From Candidatus Aerophobota bacterium (lineage in GTDB: Bacteria; Aerophobota; Aerophobia; Aerophobales; AE-B3A), in the NCBI GenBank assembly GCA_030672445.1, contig DAOVGK010000057.1, positions 1 to 18,370 on the forward strand: DNA of 18,370 bases. Direction: 5' to 3'. The position numbers and the translations under genes are program-made. Position 1 is the first letter of the stretch. The number at the start of each line of letters is the position of its first letter. The notes below the pieces were generated by a model that was given only the letters and a program-made list of their open reading frames with translations, searched no databases and had not been told where the DNA came from. Of the stretch, positions 8,398 through 16,284 are shown in pieces.

Positions 8398-10235
8398 TTG
8401 TGCTGAACCCTTCTGCTTTTTACCTTTTACCGCTGCTGGGGTTGATATTCTTTTTTTATCTTTTAAAGGCCAGACTAAGAGAGGTCAAAGTTTCCAGCAC
8501 TCTTTTCTGGCAAAAAATTTCCCAAATTCTTCCCGCTCAACATCTTCGTTGGCGACTCCCACCCGAGCTCCTTCTTTTTCTTGAGCTCGTTTTCCTCGGC
8601 TTACTTATTATGGCCCTAGCCCAGATTTTGCTTACCATAAAAGGCAAACAAGAGGAGTATCTGGTAGTAGTTATGGATGCTACGGCAAGCATGCAGGCAA
8701 CCGACCTTGTGCCTGACCGCCTGAGTGTAGCTAAAGAAAGGGCTCGAGAGCTCATTAAGGAGCTTTCGGGAAAGAAAAGGGTAGCTTTGATTCAGGCCGA
8801 TGATCGGCCCAAGCTGCTGGTAAATTTCTCCGATGACCGAGCCTCTCTTTTAAAGAAACTGGAGGATCTTAAAGCCTCAGATGTAAAAGGAGACGCAGAC
8901 GCAGCCCTGAGATTGGCCATCTCACTTTTCCCTCCTGAAGTTAAGAAAAACATTATCTTTTTTACTGACGGAGCTTTCGAGCTTAGTCCAGATTCAGTAC
9001 CGGCAGGGGTGAAATTAGCCCTTTCCAGCACCGATGCACCCTGTAACCTGGGGATTACCTCTTTAAGAATAAGGCCCGGGACCATTGGGGGAAGGGATTA
9101 TCAAGTCCTGGTCGCGGTGGGGAATTTTTCTCCTCAAGAAGAGACTTTTTCCCTCAAGCTCTGGCTGGGAGAAAAACTTATCAATGAGGAAAAACTGACT
9201 CTGCCTCCTCAAAAAGAAAGACAATATGTTTATTCGGTAAAAGTCACCTCCAAGGCAATTCTAAAGGCAGAGCTCGATTCCTATTCTCGAGATGACCTTA
9301 CCGTTGACAACATCGCTTATGCTGTATTTGGTGGTCCCAGAAATCTAGACATCCTTTTGGTAAGCCACGGAAATTTATTCTTGGAGAGTGCCTTAAGGGC
9401 TTATTCAGGTATTAATCTTTACGTAAAGAATAATGCCTCTACCCAGGAGATACTCAATTATGACCTGGTCATTTTTGACGGCATCGTCCCTCCTCCCCTG
9501 AACCAGGGAAATGTAGTATGCATCGGTACCCTTCCTATCGATCTTCTCCCGAAGAATTCAGGTCTTCGCGTTAATCCTGTACTGACCGAGTGGGAAACTG
9601 ACCACCCTCTCTTGCGATTTGTCAATCTCAATGATACGAATGTGCTGTGGTCTATACCGGTTCCAACCCTTCCTAATGGTGAAGCGATTGTTAGATCCAC
9701 TGAGTATCCACTGATGCAGGTCTGGCAAAAAGATAATTTGCGTTTGGTCTTTATTGCCTTTGATTTATACTATTCCGATTTTCCCCTGCAGGTAGGGTTT
9801 CCCATTTTTATCTTTAATCTTCTTCAATGGTTCCATCCCCAGGTCTTTGATCCGGATTATTACCAGATTCAAACGGGTGAGGATTTTCCTATCCCTTCAG
9901 GATATGAAAGGAGCGAAGTTACCATTCTCAATCCTCACCGCCAGATCAATAAATCTAAAATTGAAAGTCGCCCAGTCTTCTGGCAAACTAAGATTGCCGG
10001 GGTCTACCGATTTAAGGGAGAGACTCTCTTTGCTGCAAACCTTGTTGAGTCCCAGGAATCAAATCTCATTAGTCGAGTCAACCTTCCTGGGCCGGTCGGG
10101 AGTATTCAGCAGCAGGTCCAGAGTAGAGTTATAACCAGCAAATTTTCCCTCTATCCGCTACTAATAGTCATCTCGTGTTTGTTTTTGCTCATCGAATGGT
10201 ATCTCTATCACTTTCCTCTGAGGAGGAATAGGTAA
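8394..10235 (+). CDS. BatA-like membrane protein with vWA domain
   Basis: A 613-aa membrane protein that starts with the BatA/aerotolerance-type N-terminal region (about 1-80): a helix at 9-25, a basic loop with LRWRLPPELLLFLELVFLGLLIMALAQ and a second helix at 58-80. A vWA domain follows (about 88-215) with a variant first MIDAS motif, DATAS (D95, T97, S99, Thr in place of the usual first Ser), and TDGA at 191-194. After a beta-sandwich-like stretch, a GATase-like segment (about 318-480) includes YDLVIFDGIVPPPL and ends in FDLYYSDFPLQVGFPIFIFNLLQW, a conserved BatA-like motif. A last helix lies near 586-604. Orientation should put the vWA domain in the periplasm. Start and stop overlap its neighbours tightly (ATGA at 8394; next ATG at 10236). 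Confidence 0.85.
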   Translation: MIVLNPSAFYLLPLLGLIFFFYLLKARLREVKVSSTLFWQKISQILPAQHLRWRLPPELLLFLELVFLGLLIMALAQILLTIKGKQEEYLVVVMDATASMQATDLVPDRLSVAKERARELIKELSGKKRVALIQADDRPKLLVNFSDDRASLLKKLEDLKASDVKGDADAALRLAISLFPPEVKKNIIFFTDGAFELSPDSVPAGVKLALSSTDAPCNLGITSLRIRPGTIGGRDYQVLVAVGNFSPQEETFSLKLWLGEKLINEEKLTLPPQKERQYVYSVKVTSKAILKAELDSYSRDDLTVDNIAYAVFGGPRNLDILLVSHGNLFLESALRAYSGINLYVKNNASTQEILNYDLVIFDGIVPPPLNQGNVVCIGTLPIDLLPKNSGLRVNPVLTEWETDHPLLRFVNLNDTNVLWSIPVPTLPNGEAIVRSTEYPLMQVWQKDNLRLVFIAFDLYYSDFPLQVGFPIFIFNLLQWFHPQVFDPDYYQIQTGEDFPIPSGYERSEVTILNPHRQINKSKIESRPVFWQTKIAGVYRFKGETLFAANLVESQESNLISRVNLPGPVGSIQQQVQSRVITSKFSLYPLLIVISCLFLLIEWYLYHFPLRRNR

Positions 10236-13028
10236 ATGTTTATCCAATTTTCCTATCCCTGGTTTCTTCTTTTCGGGGTCATTCTTCCCCTTGTCTGGTA
10301 TATTTCCTCTCGAGGCCACGCGGTGCTTTCCCCATTAAGAAAAAAAATTGCCCTGACTCTTCGCCTGGTTATCCTTAGTTTGCTCGTTCTAAGCCTGGCT
10401 GGAGCTAGAATTAGCCTGCCTACAAGGAGTGAGAGTGTTTTCTTTCTCGTCGATGCTTCCGATAGCATAACCCCAGCCAACAAGGAGTTTGCTCGAGAGT
10501 ATGTCCAAAGATCACTTCAGAGCATAAGGAGAGGAGATCAAGCGGGCATCATCCTCTTTGGAAAGAAAGCCTTGATTGAATCTCTTCCCCAACCACAGCT
10601 TCGGTTTTCCTACTTCCACAGCAAGGTAAACCCTCATCAGACTGATATTGAACAGGCCCTACAGTTAGCGATAGCCAATTTGCCCGAGGGGGAACACAAG
10701 AGGATTGTCTTGCTGAGCGATGGCAATGAAACTTCAGGAAGAGCAGGCGTTTCGATGAATTCCCTTAGAGAACAAGGAGTTCAAGTAGATGTGCTTTCTC
10801 TTGCCTCTCGCACAAAGGAGGAGGCTCTGCTGGAAAGGATAATCACACCCGACCGGGTAAAAAGCGGGGAAAAATTCAAGATTAAGGTTGTAGCTAGCAG
10901 TTTACAGAAGAGTTCGGGAATCCTTAGGCTCTATCGTAACGATCAGCTTTTAAGCGAGGAAAAGGTGAATTTGAAGGAAGGCCAGAATGTATTTATATTC
11001 CAGCAAGGACTTGATCAGAAAGGGTTTTATGCCTACAAAGCAGTTCTTGACATCTGGGCGGACACAATTGCGGCTAACAACGAGGTCAGTGGATATACCG
11101 TGGTTCAGGGGAAACCTAAACTTCTGCTGGTGAGCGACCAGATGGGAACAACCCCCAACTTCCCTGATCTTTTAAGAGGGCTGGAATTTCAACTGGAGGT
11201 TCGATCCACCGCTAATGCCCCTTCTTTACTTGGTGAGCTGCGAGATTACGATGCCGTTATTCTGGACGACGTTTCCACCCTTCAACTTTCTCCTCATCAA
11301 CTGAACCTGTTGGCCAGTTATGTAAGAGATTTAGGAGGAGGGCTCCTGGCTATTGGGGGGAGCAGCAGCTTTGGTCTGGGAGCCTATCAAGGTACGACTC
11401 TGGAGGAGGCCCTTCCGGTTTACGCTGGAGCTCGGGAAAAGTTGATTGTTCCCGATCTTTCCCTGGTGTTGGTAACTGATAAATCAGGAAGCATGGGGAT
11501 GAGAGGACGGGATAGATCGACCTCATCCCCATCCAAATTATTGCTAGCTAAAAAGGCAGCTCTAGCCGTGGCCGATTTACTAACCGGGTATGAGCACCTG
11601 GGGGTTCTAAGCTTTGACACCCTCCCTCGATGGACAGTTCCCCTCCAGCCAGTGACTGACAAAATGAACATAGCCCGGCAATTGAGCTCCCTGGTGGCTG
11701 GTGGCGGTACTTCCCTTTTTCCGACTCTGAAAGAGGCCTTTGATAAGTTAAAAAAGGAAAAGAGCATGGTAAAACATATCATTATTCTCTCTGATGGCCT
11801 CTCGTCAGCAGGTGAGTTTGAGTCAATAGTCAAAAAGATGGCCAATACCAAAATCACGGTTAGTACGGTGGCCATTGGTGAGGATGCTGACTTAGAACTA
11901 ATGAAAAATATTGCCCAATGGGGGAAGGGAAAGGCTTACTACACCAGTGACATTCAATCCCTTCCTCGCATCTTCACCACTGAGGCTCTCAGAGTTGGTC
12001 GTTCCTTGACGGTGAATGAATCCTTCATTCCCGTAGTAAGCAAAGAGAGCCCTATTCTTTCAGGAATCGACTGGAGCAATGTTCCCCCCCTAGGGGGGTA
12101 CGTTGTTACAACCGCCAAGGAGGTCTCCCATGTGCACCTTCGTTCTCCTCGTCAAGACCCTCTGGTGACTACCTGGCGTTATGGTTTAGGTAGAGCGGCG
12201 GCCCTTACCTGTGACCTTAATGGCACCTGGTCAAAGAACTGGCAGAGCTGGTCAGCGTATCCTGAAGTTCTCACCAACCTCATCAACTGGATCTTACCCC
12301 GTAATGAGGGTATTCTCTTTCCTCTGGTCAAAGTCAAGGAAGGAAAAGGTTATCTTCTCGTCGATGCCATTAACGAAGAGGGAAGGTTTGTCAACTTTCT
12401 ACCCCTGCAGGCCAGAGTGGTCAAGCCCCAGGGTGAGAAGGAGACTATTCTTTTGAACCAGATTGCTCCTGGCCGATATCAGGCTCTTTTCTCCGCCGAT
12501 GAGGCAGGTTCCTATATGATCAGTGTTTTTGATAAGAATAGATCCCTTGATCCCCAAATTGCCGGAGCGGTGGTCGCATACTCCGCTGAGTACAGAAAAT
12601 TAACCCTAAATGAGGATCTTTTAACTCAACTGGTGAGCGAAACTGGAGGTCGGTTCTTATCGCCAACGGAAGATGTTTTTCGCAGGAGAAAAATTACCTT
12701 TTCCTCCCCTCAAGAGATTTGGTCTCTATTGGTCTTCCTGGCCATCCTTTTGCTACTGGCGGACATTGGGGTAAGGACCGTATCCTCTCAAGTCTGGAGG
12801 TCATTAGTAAACCAGGTAGGTTCAACCTTAAAGGCGAGCGCTCACGTTCTGTTTGGTTTCCAAGCTGAATCTTTAGAGGGTTATACCCGGTTCATCAAGA
12901 AGGGCAGAGAAATTCAAAAACAGAAAGAAGCTTCTAAGAGATCCGGATCCCGGTCTGATAAAGATGACAGTTATTATAAACTGATACATTATCTGGCTCA
13001 ACGCCGAAGAGAAAAAGACCAGCGCTAA
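10236..13028 (+). CDS. Large membrane protein with two vWA domains and a GATase-like domain
   Basis: A 930-aa protein, last of the operon, with its ATG immediately after the previous TAA and GAGGAGG upstream as ribosome site. In order: helices at about 9-24 and 38-57; vWA domain 1 (about 67-195) with MIDAS DASDS (D73, S75, S77) and LSDGNETSG; a beta-sandwich-like stretch (about 200-290); a GATase-like fold (about 295-400) with YDAVILDDVSTLQL and GGGLLAIGGSSSFG, where Ser occupies the usual Cys elbow, so no amidotransferase activity is expected; vWA domain 2 (about 407-585) with a perfect MIDAS DKSGSM (D415, S417, S419) and GGGTSLFP (T492); a further beta region; a helix near 828-845; and a basic, charged C-terminal tail (about 885-930). 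Architecture fits uncharacterised large vWA proteins of MoxR operons. Its substrate is unknown. Confidence 0.88.
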   Translation: MFIQFSYPWFLLFGVILPLVWYISSRGHAVLSPLRKKIALTLRLVILSLLVLSLAGARISLPTRSESVFFLVDASDSITPANKEFAREYVQRSLQSIRRGDQAGIILFGKKALIESLPQPQLRFSYFHSKVNPHQTDIEQALQLAIANLPEGEHKRIVLLSDGNETSGRAGVSMNSLREQGVQVDVLSLASRTKEEALLERIITPDRVKSGEKFKIKVVASSLQKSSGILRLYRNDQLLSEEKVNLKEGQNVFIFQQGLDQKGFYAYKAVLDIWADTIAANNEVSGYTVVQGKPKLLLVSDQMGTTPNFPDLLRGLEFQLEVRSTANAPSLLGELRDYDAVILDDVSTLQLSPHQLNLLASYVRDLGGGLLAIGGSSSFGLGAYQGTTLEEALPVYAGAREKLIVPDLSLVLVTDKSGSMGMRGRDRSTSSPSKLLLAKKAALAVADLLTGYEHLGVLSFDTLPRWTVPLQPVTDKMNIARQLSSLVAGGGTSLFPTLKEAFDKLKKEKSMVKHIIILSDGLSSAGEFESIVKKMANTKITVSTVAIGEDADLELMKNIAQWGKGKAYYTSDIQSLPRIFTTEALRVGRSLTVNESFIPVVSKESPILSGIDWSNVPPLGGYVVTTAKEVSHVHLRSPRQDPLVTTWRYGLGRAAALTCDLNGTWSKNWQSWSAYPEVLTNLINWILPRNEGILFPLVKVKEGKGYLLVDAINEEGRFVNFLPLQARVVKPQGEKETILLNQIAPGRYQALFSADEAGSYMISVFDKNRSLDPQIAGAVVAYSAEYRKLTLNEDLLTQLVSETGGRFLSPTEDVFRRRKITFSSPQEIWSLLVFLAILLLLADIGVRTVSSQVWRSLVNQVGSTLKASAHVLFGFQAESLEGYTRFIKKGREIQKQKEASKRSGSRSDKDDSYYKLIHYLAQRRREKDQR

Positions 13029-13029
13029 G

Positions 13030-13046
13030 GATTATATCTTATAATC
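13030..13046 (+). terminator. Weak AT-rich hairpin after the operon
   Basis: GATTATA and TATAATC form a perfect 7-bp stem around TCT directly after the TAA of the last operon gene. The stem is AT-rich and the following tract is CTCTTCCC rather than a T run, so it is at best a weak terminator or 3' processing hairpin. Confidence 0.25.
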
Positions 13047-13125
13047 TCTTCCCTATGAGCTGTTAACCTCCTGGTTTTTGACCCTCACCTCTTGGACTAT
13101 TTCTGGATGACTGAGAGTAGAGCCC

Positions 13126-13154
13126 TTGAGATGTTCGGAGAATTTTCTTTTAAT
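13126..13154 (+). promoter_or_regulatory. Possible sigma70-like promoter of the nitroreductase gene
   Basis: TTGAGA (13126-13131) and TTTAAT (13149-13154) are 17 nt apart, each one mismatch from consensus. A second candidate downstream is TTGACC (13166-13171) with TGTAAT (13187-13192) but only 15 nt spacing. Either would serve the gene that starts at 13223; I cannot choose between them by eye. Confidence 0.35.
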
Positions 13155-13222
13155 TTTAGCTTAATTTGACCACTGGGTAAGAATTGTGTAATCTGAGACC
13201 GGATAATCGAGGAGGTAAAGAC

Positions 13223-13726
13223 ATGGATTACTATGAAGTGATAAGAAAAAGGCGTAGTGTAAGAAAATATCAGGATCGAGATGTGGAAGAGGATAAATTA
13301 AAGAGGATTTTAGAGGCAGCGAGAATTGCCCCTTCCGCCACTAACGCGCAGCCCTGGCGTTTCATAGTAGTAAGAGAGAAAGAGGTGAGAGAAAAACTAA
13401 AGGCAGCCTATTCCCGACCCTGGTTCTGGACAGCGCCGGTGGTAATATGTGCTTGTGGAATAACCAGCGAAGCCTGGAGAAGGAGTGATGGGAAGAGCTA
13501 TCTGGATGTGGATGTTGCTATTGCTATGGACCACCTCATTCTCGCGGCTACAGCTGAGGGACTGGGTACCTGCTGGATAGGAGCTTTTGATCCCTTGGGA
13601 ATAAAAAAGATTTTGAATCTTCCACCAGGGGTAGAGCCCGTAGCCTTGACCCCTCTTGGCTATCCTGCCGGCTTACCTGAATCTAAATCGAGAAAACCAT
13701 GGGATGAGGTAATTCAGTATATCTGA
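13223..13726 (+). CDS. Nitroreductase-family FMN oxidoreductase
   Basis: A 167-aa flavoprotein of the nitroreductase superfamily, the compact single-domain size. Hallmarks are the FMN phosphate-binding RRSVRKY near the N-terminus, the SATNAQPWRF loop at about 39-48, and the GLGTCWIGAFDP segment at about 113-124. Such enzymes reduce nitro groups, quinones or other electrophiles with NAD(P)H and normally act as dimers; the natural substrate cannot be read from sequence. The start is set at the ATG 13223, which has a very strong GAGGAGG site 7 nt upstream and begins MDYYEVI, the normal family start; a longer frame from a TTG at 13184 would add 13 residues with no family match. The gene sits alone after the vWA operon, with a 24-nt gap to the next gene. 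Confidence 0.92.
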   Translation: MDYYEVIRKRRSVRKYQDRDVEEDKLKRILEAARIAPSATNAQPWRFIVVREKEVREKLKAAYSRPWFWTAPVVICACGITSEAWRRSDGKSYLDVDVAIAMDHLILAATAEGLGTCWIGAFDPLGIKKILNLPPGVEPVALTPLGYPAGLPESKSRKPWDEVIQYI

Positions 13727-13750
13727 CTATATTGCCTGAAGAGAAAAATC

Positions 13751-14086
13751 ATGGAGGCATCTGAATTCGATAGAATCTTAAATCAGACTTTGTCCTCATT
13801 TAAGGTTAGGTATATTGATTTTGATAAGTTTCAGTTCAGGCCATATAAAGATAGAAAAATTGGAGGAGTGGTCAGGATAGATACCGGTGAAATTATGATT
13901 GATAAGAATCTATCCGAGGCAGAAAAAGACAGAACCTGGGTTCATGAGATACTAAGTATTTACTATTACTTTAAAGGTATCCTGAGGCACGATGAGGAGA
14001 TAGAAGAAGAGACCAGAAAAATCTGTCATGACCACCAAAAATATCTCATTCTTAAAAGATATCAAAAAAGACTCGTTTCGCTTTAG
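13751..14086 (+). CDS. Small hypothetical protein with an HE motif (degenerate metallopeptidase-like)
   Basis: A 111-aa protein of unknown function. The central stretch DRTWVHEILSIYYYFKG (about 60-76) has HE (H65, E66) in a helix like a zinc-peptidase site, followed by RHDEEIEEETRKI, but the expected second His three residues on (HExxH) is Ser (HEILS). This looks like an IrrE/ImmA-type or similar fold that has lost one ligand, or an unrelated helix; I cannot decide. An ATG at 13751 has GAAGAG about 7 nt upstream. It is 24 nt after the nitroreductase and 15 nt before the shortened MBL gene, so the three may share a transcript. Amino-acid composition looks like a real protein. Confidence 0.6.
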   Translation: MEASEFDRILNQTLSSFKVRYIDFDKFQFRPYKDRKIGGVVRIDTGEIMIDKNLSEAEKDRTWVHEILSIYYYFKGILRHDEEIEEETRKICHDHQKYLILKRYQKRLVSL

Positions 14087-14101
14087 TCAGGGGAAAATTT
14101 A

Positions 14102-14383
14102 ATGGACTACATTAAATTTCTCGGTACTGCTGGGGCTCGAGTAGTAGTATCCAAGCAACTTCGGGCCTCAGGAGGAGCCTGGCTGTGTTTGGATGATACT
14201 AAAATGATAATTGGAGAGGTACGTCCCCGGGTTGCTATTTCGACTCATTTTGGGATGACCATACTAAGAGCTAAGCCCTGGAAACTGGCCGAACAGCTAG
14301 GAAAAGAACTTGGCCTAAAGGTCATTGCTGCCAGTGATGGCATGATGTTTGAGCCCGAGAAGTGGGAAAAGATCACCAATTGA
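14102..14383 (+). pseudogene. Metallo-beta-lactamase-fold hydrolase with a large internal in-frame deletion
   Basis: The 93-aa frame joins both ends of an MBL-fold protein normally around 250 aa. The start (MDYIKFLGTAGARVVV...LRASGGAWLCLDDTKMII, 1-37) is a typical first strand pair, usually followed by DPGPG and the zinc-binding HxHxDH. Instead, from about residue 38 the sequence jumps to the family's C-terminal end, EVRPRVAISTHFGMTILRAKPWKLAEQLGKELGLKVIAASDGM, where the last zinc His (ISTHFG) sits. The HxHxDH motif is therefore missing and no hydrolase activity is expected. The junction lies near 14204-14215. A good ribosome site (AGGGG, 8 nt before the ATG) remains, so a short peptide may still be made. 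I call it a pseudogene by deletion; a mis-assembly is the main alternative. Confidence 0.75.
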
Positions 14384-14388
14384 AAAAA

Positions 14389-14574
14389 TACACCTTAAAG
14401 ACATACTATTATTGCTACCCTATCATGGGGGGAAGCTGGCGTCGGGCAATAATTATGAAGCCATCTAGATTCATTCAAGAACTTAGCCCGGAAAGTTACG
14501 AGGAGTAGATAGTGGAAGATGAAATTCCCCAGCTTCTAGAAAAGATAGAGCAAATTGACAATTATTCTCGATAA
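14389..14574 (+). pseudogene. Stop-interrupted remnant, probably the C-terminus of a UvrD/PcrA-type helicase
   Basis: In one frame the DNA reads TYYYCYPIMGGSWRRAI, then MKPSRFIQELSPESYEE, a TAG at 14506-14508, then IVEDEIPQLLEKIEQI to a TAA at 14572-14574. 'LCYPI...PSRFIxEL..xxYEEW' is the pattern of the last part of UvrD/PcrA superfamily-1 helicases just after the TRAK motif, and the TAG falls where a Trp codon (TGG) would fit. No start, no helicase motifs and an in-frame stop mean it is not functional. The match is from memory of the family and rests on a short stretch. Confidence 0.45.
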
Positions 14575-14676
14575 GTCATAATAAGGTAAAATAGACCGCT
14601 AGCTTGAGAAAAGAAATTCTCGTAAGAAGAGAGAGGCTTAGATTTTACCCCGGAGCAAATCCAAATTTTTCTCAAG
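14575..14676. other. Spacer upstream of bshC
   Basis: About 100 nt with no gene. GAGAAAAGAAATTCTC near 14606-14621 can pair as GAGAA/TTCTC. The frame of bshC is open upstream to a TAA at 14623-14625 but has no start codon there, and no strong ribosome site is seen next to the ATG at 14677. Confidence 0.4.
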
Positions 14677-16245
14677 ATGATACCAATGTTAGCTAAAGTT
14701 TTACCCACCCGAAGGGTAGTATCCCAACCCATAACTCTGGACTATCTTCGCTGCTCCCCTAAAATTACCGAATTTTTTCCTGCTCACTTTAGCACCAAGC
14801 ATTTCAGGGATATCCGGGTAGATAGACCTCAAGTAGTCAAAAATCTTACCGAGTACAATCAGATGCTCAATGCTCCTGCAAAAGTGATGCAGAATATCAA
14901 GCTTTTACTAAACGAGAATAACTTCGCCGTAATAACCGGACAGCAGCCGGGTCTATTTACGGGTCCCCTTTTTACCATTTATAAGGCCCTTTCGGCAATC
15001 ATAATTTCTAAGAGACTTTCTAACGGCCGGCATCAGTTTGTTCCTATCTTCTGGAATGCCTCAGAGGACCATGATCTTAGAGAAATGAATCATATTTATG
15101 TGATGAAAGATAATGAGCCCTTGAGGATAGATTGTCCTCTTAGAGGAGAAGGAAGCGCCTCTGAGGTTGAGTTGGATCAGGAAAAGATAGGGCAAACAAT
15201 ATCAAGGATAAAAGAGCTTGCTCCTAATACTGAGTTTAAAGATTCTATTTTAGAGAAAATCCAGAACTTATCCAACCAGTCTAAAAATCTGGGGGATTTT
15301 TTTTCCCGCACAATGCTTAATCTTTTAGGAGAATATGGTTTGATTTTAATAGAGCCTAAGTATTTGAGGAAGATGATGATCCCTTTGTTTAAAAGAATGA
15401 TAGATAATCCCACTAAGTGCAGCAAAATCCTGAATGAGACCGGGGCCAGACTTAAAGAACTGGGATATTCTCCCTCTATTCACAAAAGCCCGAATTTATG
15501 TAATTTTTTCGTGGGAAGAAAGAGGATCGTCTACGAGGGAGATTTCCAGGCAGGGGACCACGCCTACTCCCGAAAAGAACTCCTCCATCTTTTGGAAAAA
15601 AATCCTCTTTCCTTCAGTGCTAACGCTGTGACCAGGCCCATTACTCAGGATTATATCCTTCCCACCTATGCTTATGTAGCCGGGCCTTCCGAAATAGCTT
15701 ATTTCACTCAATTAAGACAAATTTACCGTGAATTCGGTGTGGAGATGCCTGTGATTTATCCTCGATTCGGTGCTACTGTTATTGAAAATAAGGTTTTGAT
15801 GGTTCTTCGCAAATACAACTTGAAAATCTTTGATCTTAAGTCTCCCGGAGTTTTGGTGAAAAGATTAGTAGCAAGAGAAATCAAGCCACTGTTCAACTCT
15901 AGCCGAAAGAGATTTCAGGACACCTTCGGGGATATTGAAGAAACTGCCCTGGAAATAAATGGAAGTTTGGTAGATTCCTGTCGGGCATCGCTGGGAAGAG
16001 TTTTAAAGGAGATGGGGGCTTTAGAGGATAAACTAACCCGGAGTTTGAAAAGACAAAATCTCATTGTAGAAAAACAAGTGTACAAAGCAGCTAACAACAT
16101 CTTTCCCGAAAACGAGCTTCAGGAGCGAAAAATTAATCTATTGGAGTACCTCATAAAATTCGGCCCCGACTTCTTGGGTGGTGTCTATAGGGAATTTTTG
16201 AAATCTGACTATGGTGAGCACCGACTGATAAAGCTACCTTCTTGA
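14677..16245 (+). CDS. bshC: Putative cysteine ligase BshC (bacillithiol biosynthesis)
   Basis: Last enzyme of bacillithiol synthesis, thought to add cysteine to glucosaminyl-malate. At 522 aa it is close to the roughly 540 aa of the Bacillus protein. Family motifs are clear: VITGQQPGLFTGPLFTIYK (85-103), FWNASEDHDLREMNH (125-139) and LPTYAYVAGPSEIAYFTQLR in the second half, with a coiled-coil-like C-terminal region after about 400. The enzyme is cytoplasmic. The ATG at 14677 is followed by another at 14686; both lack a good ribosome site, so the exact start is uncertain by a few residues. The gene for the middle step, bshB1, starts 39 nt downstream, which strongly supports the role. The first enzyme, the BshA glycosyltransferase, is not in the window. 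Confidence 0.95.
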   Translation: MIPMLAKVLPTRRVVSQPITLDYLRCSPKITEFFPAHFSTKHFRDIRVDRPQVVKNLTEYNQMLNAPAKVMQNIKLLLNENNFAVITGQQPGLFTGPLFTIYKALSAIIISKRLSNGRHQFVPIFWNASEDHDLREMNHIYVMKDNEPLRIDCPLRGEGSASEVELDQEKIGQTISRIKELAPNTEFKDSILEKIQNLSNQSKNLGDFFSRTMLNLLGEYGLILIEPKYLRKMMIPLFKRMIDNPTKCSKILNETGARLKELGYSPSIHKSPNLCNFFVGRKRIVYEGDFQAGDHAYSRKELLHLLEKNPLSFSANAVTRPITQDYILPTYAYVAGPSEIAYFTQLRQIYREFGVEMPVIYPRFGATVIENKVLMVLRKYNLKIFDLKSPGVLVKRLVAREIKPLFNSSRKRFQDTFGDIEETALEINGSLVDSCRASLGRVLKEMGALEDKLTRSLKRQNLIVEKQVYKAANNIFPENELQERKINLLEYLIKFGPDFLGGVYREFLKSDYGEHRLIKLPS

Positions 16246-16284
16246 TTCTATGATCAATTTTAGAGAAGTCAGAGAGGTAGGGAC

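Noticed and set aside
11420..11875. Antisense frame of 151 codons inside the two-vWA gene
   Set aside because: The sense strand encodes a clear MIDAS vWA domain; the antisense product is Ser/Arg-rich with no motif.
13029..13180. Short open frames on both strands after the vWA operon
   Set aside because: Each is under 40 codons, without a start or ribosome site, and matches no family I know.
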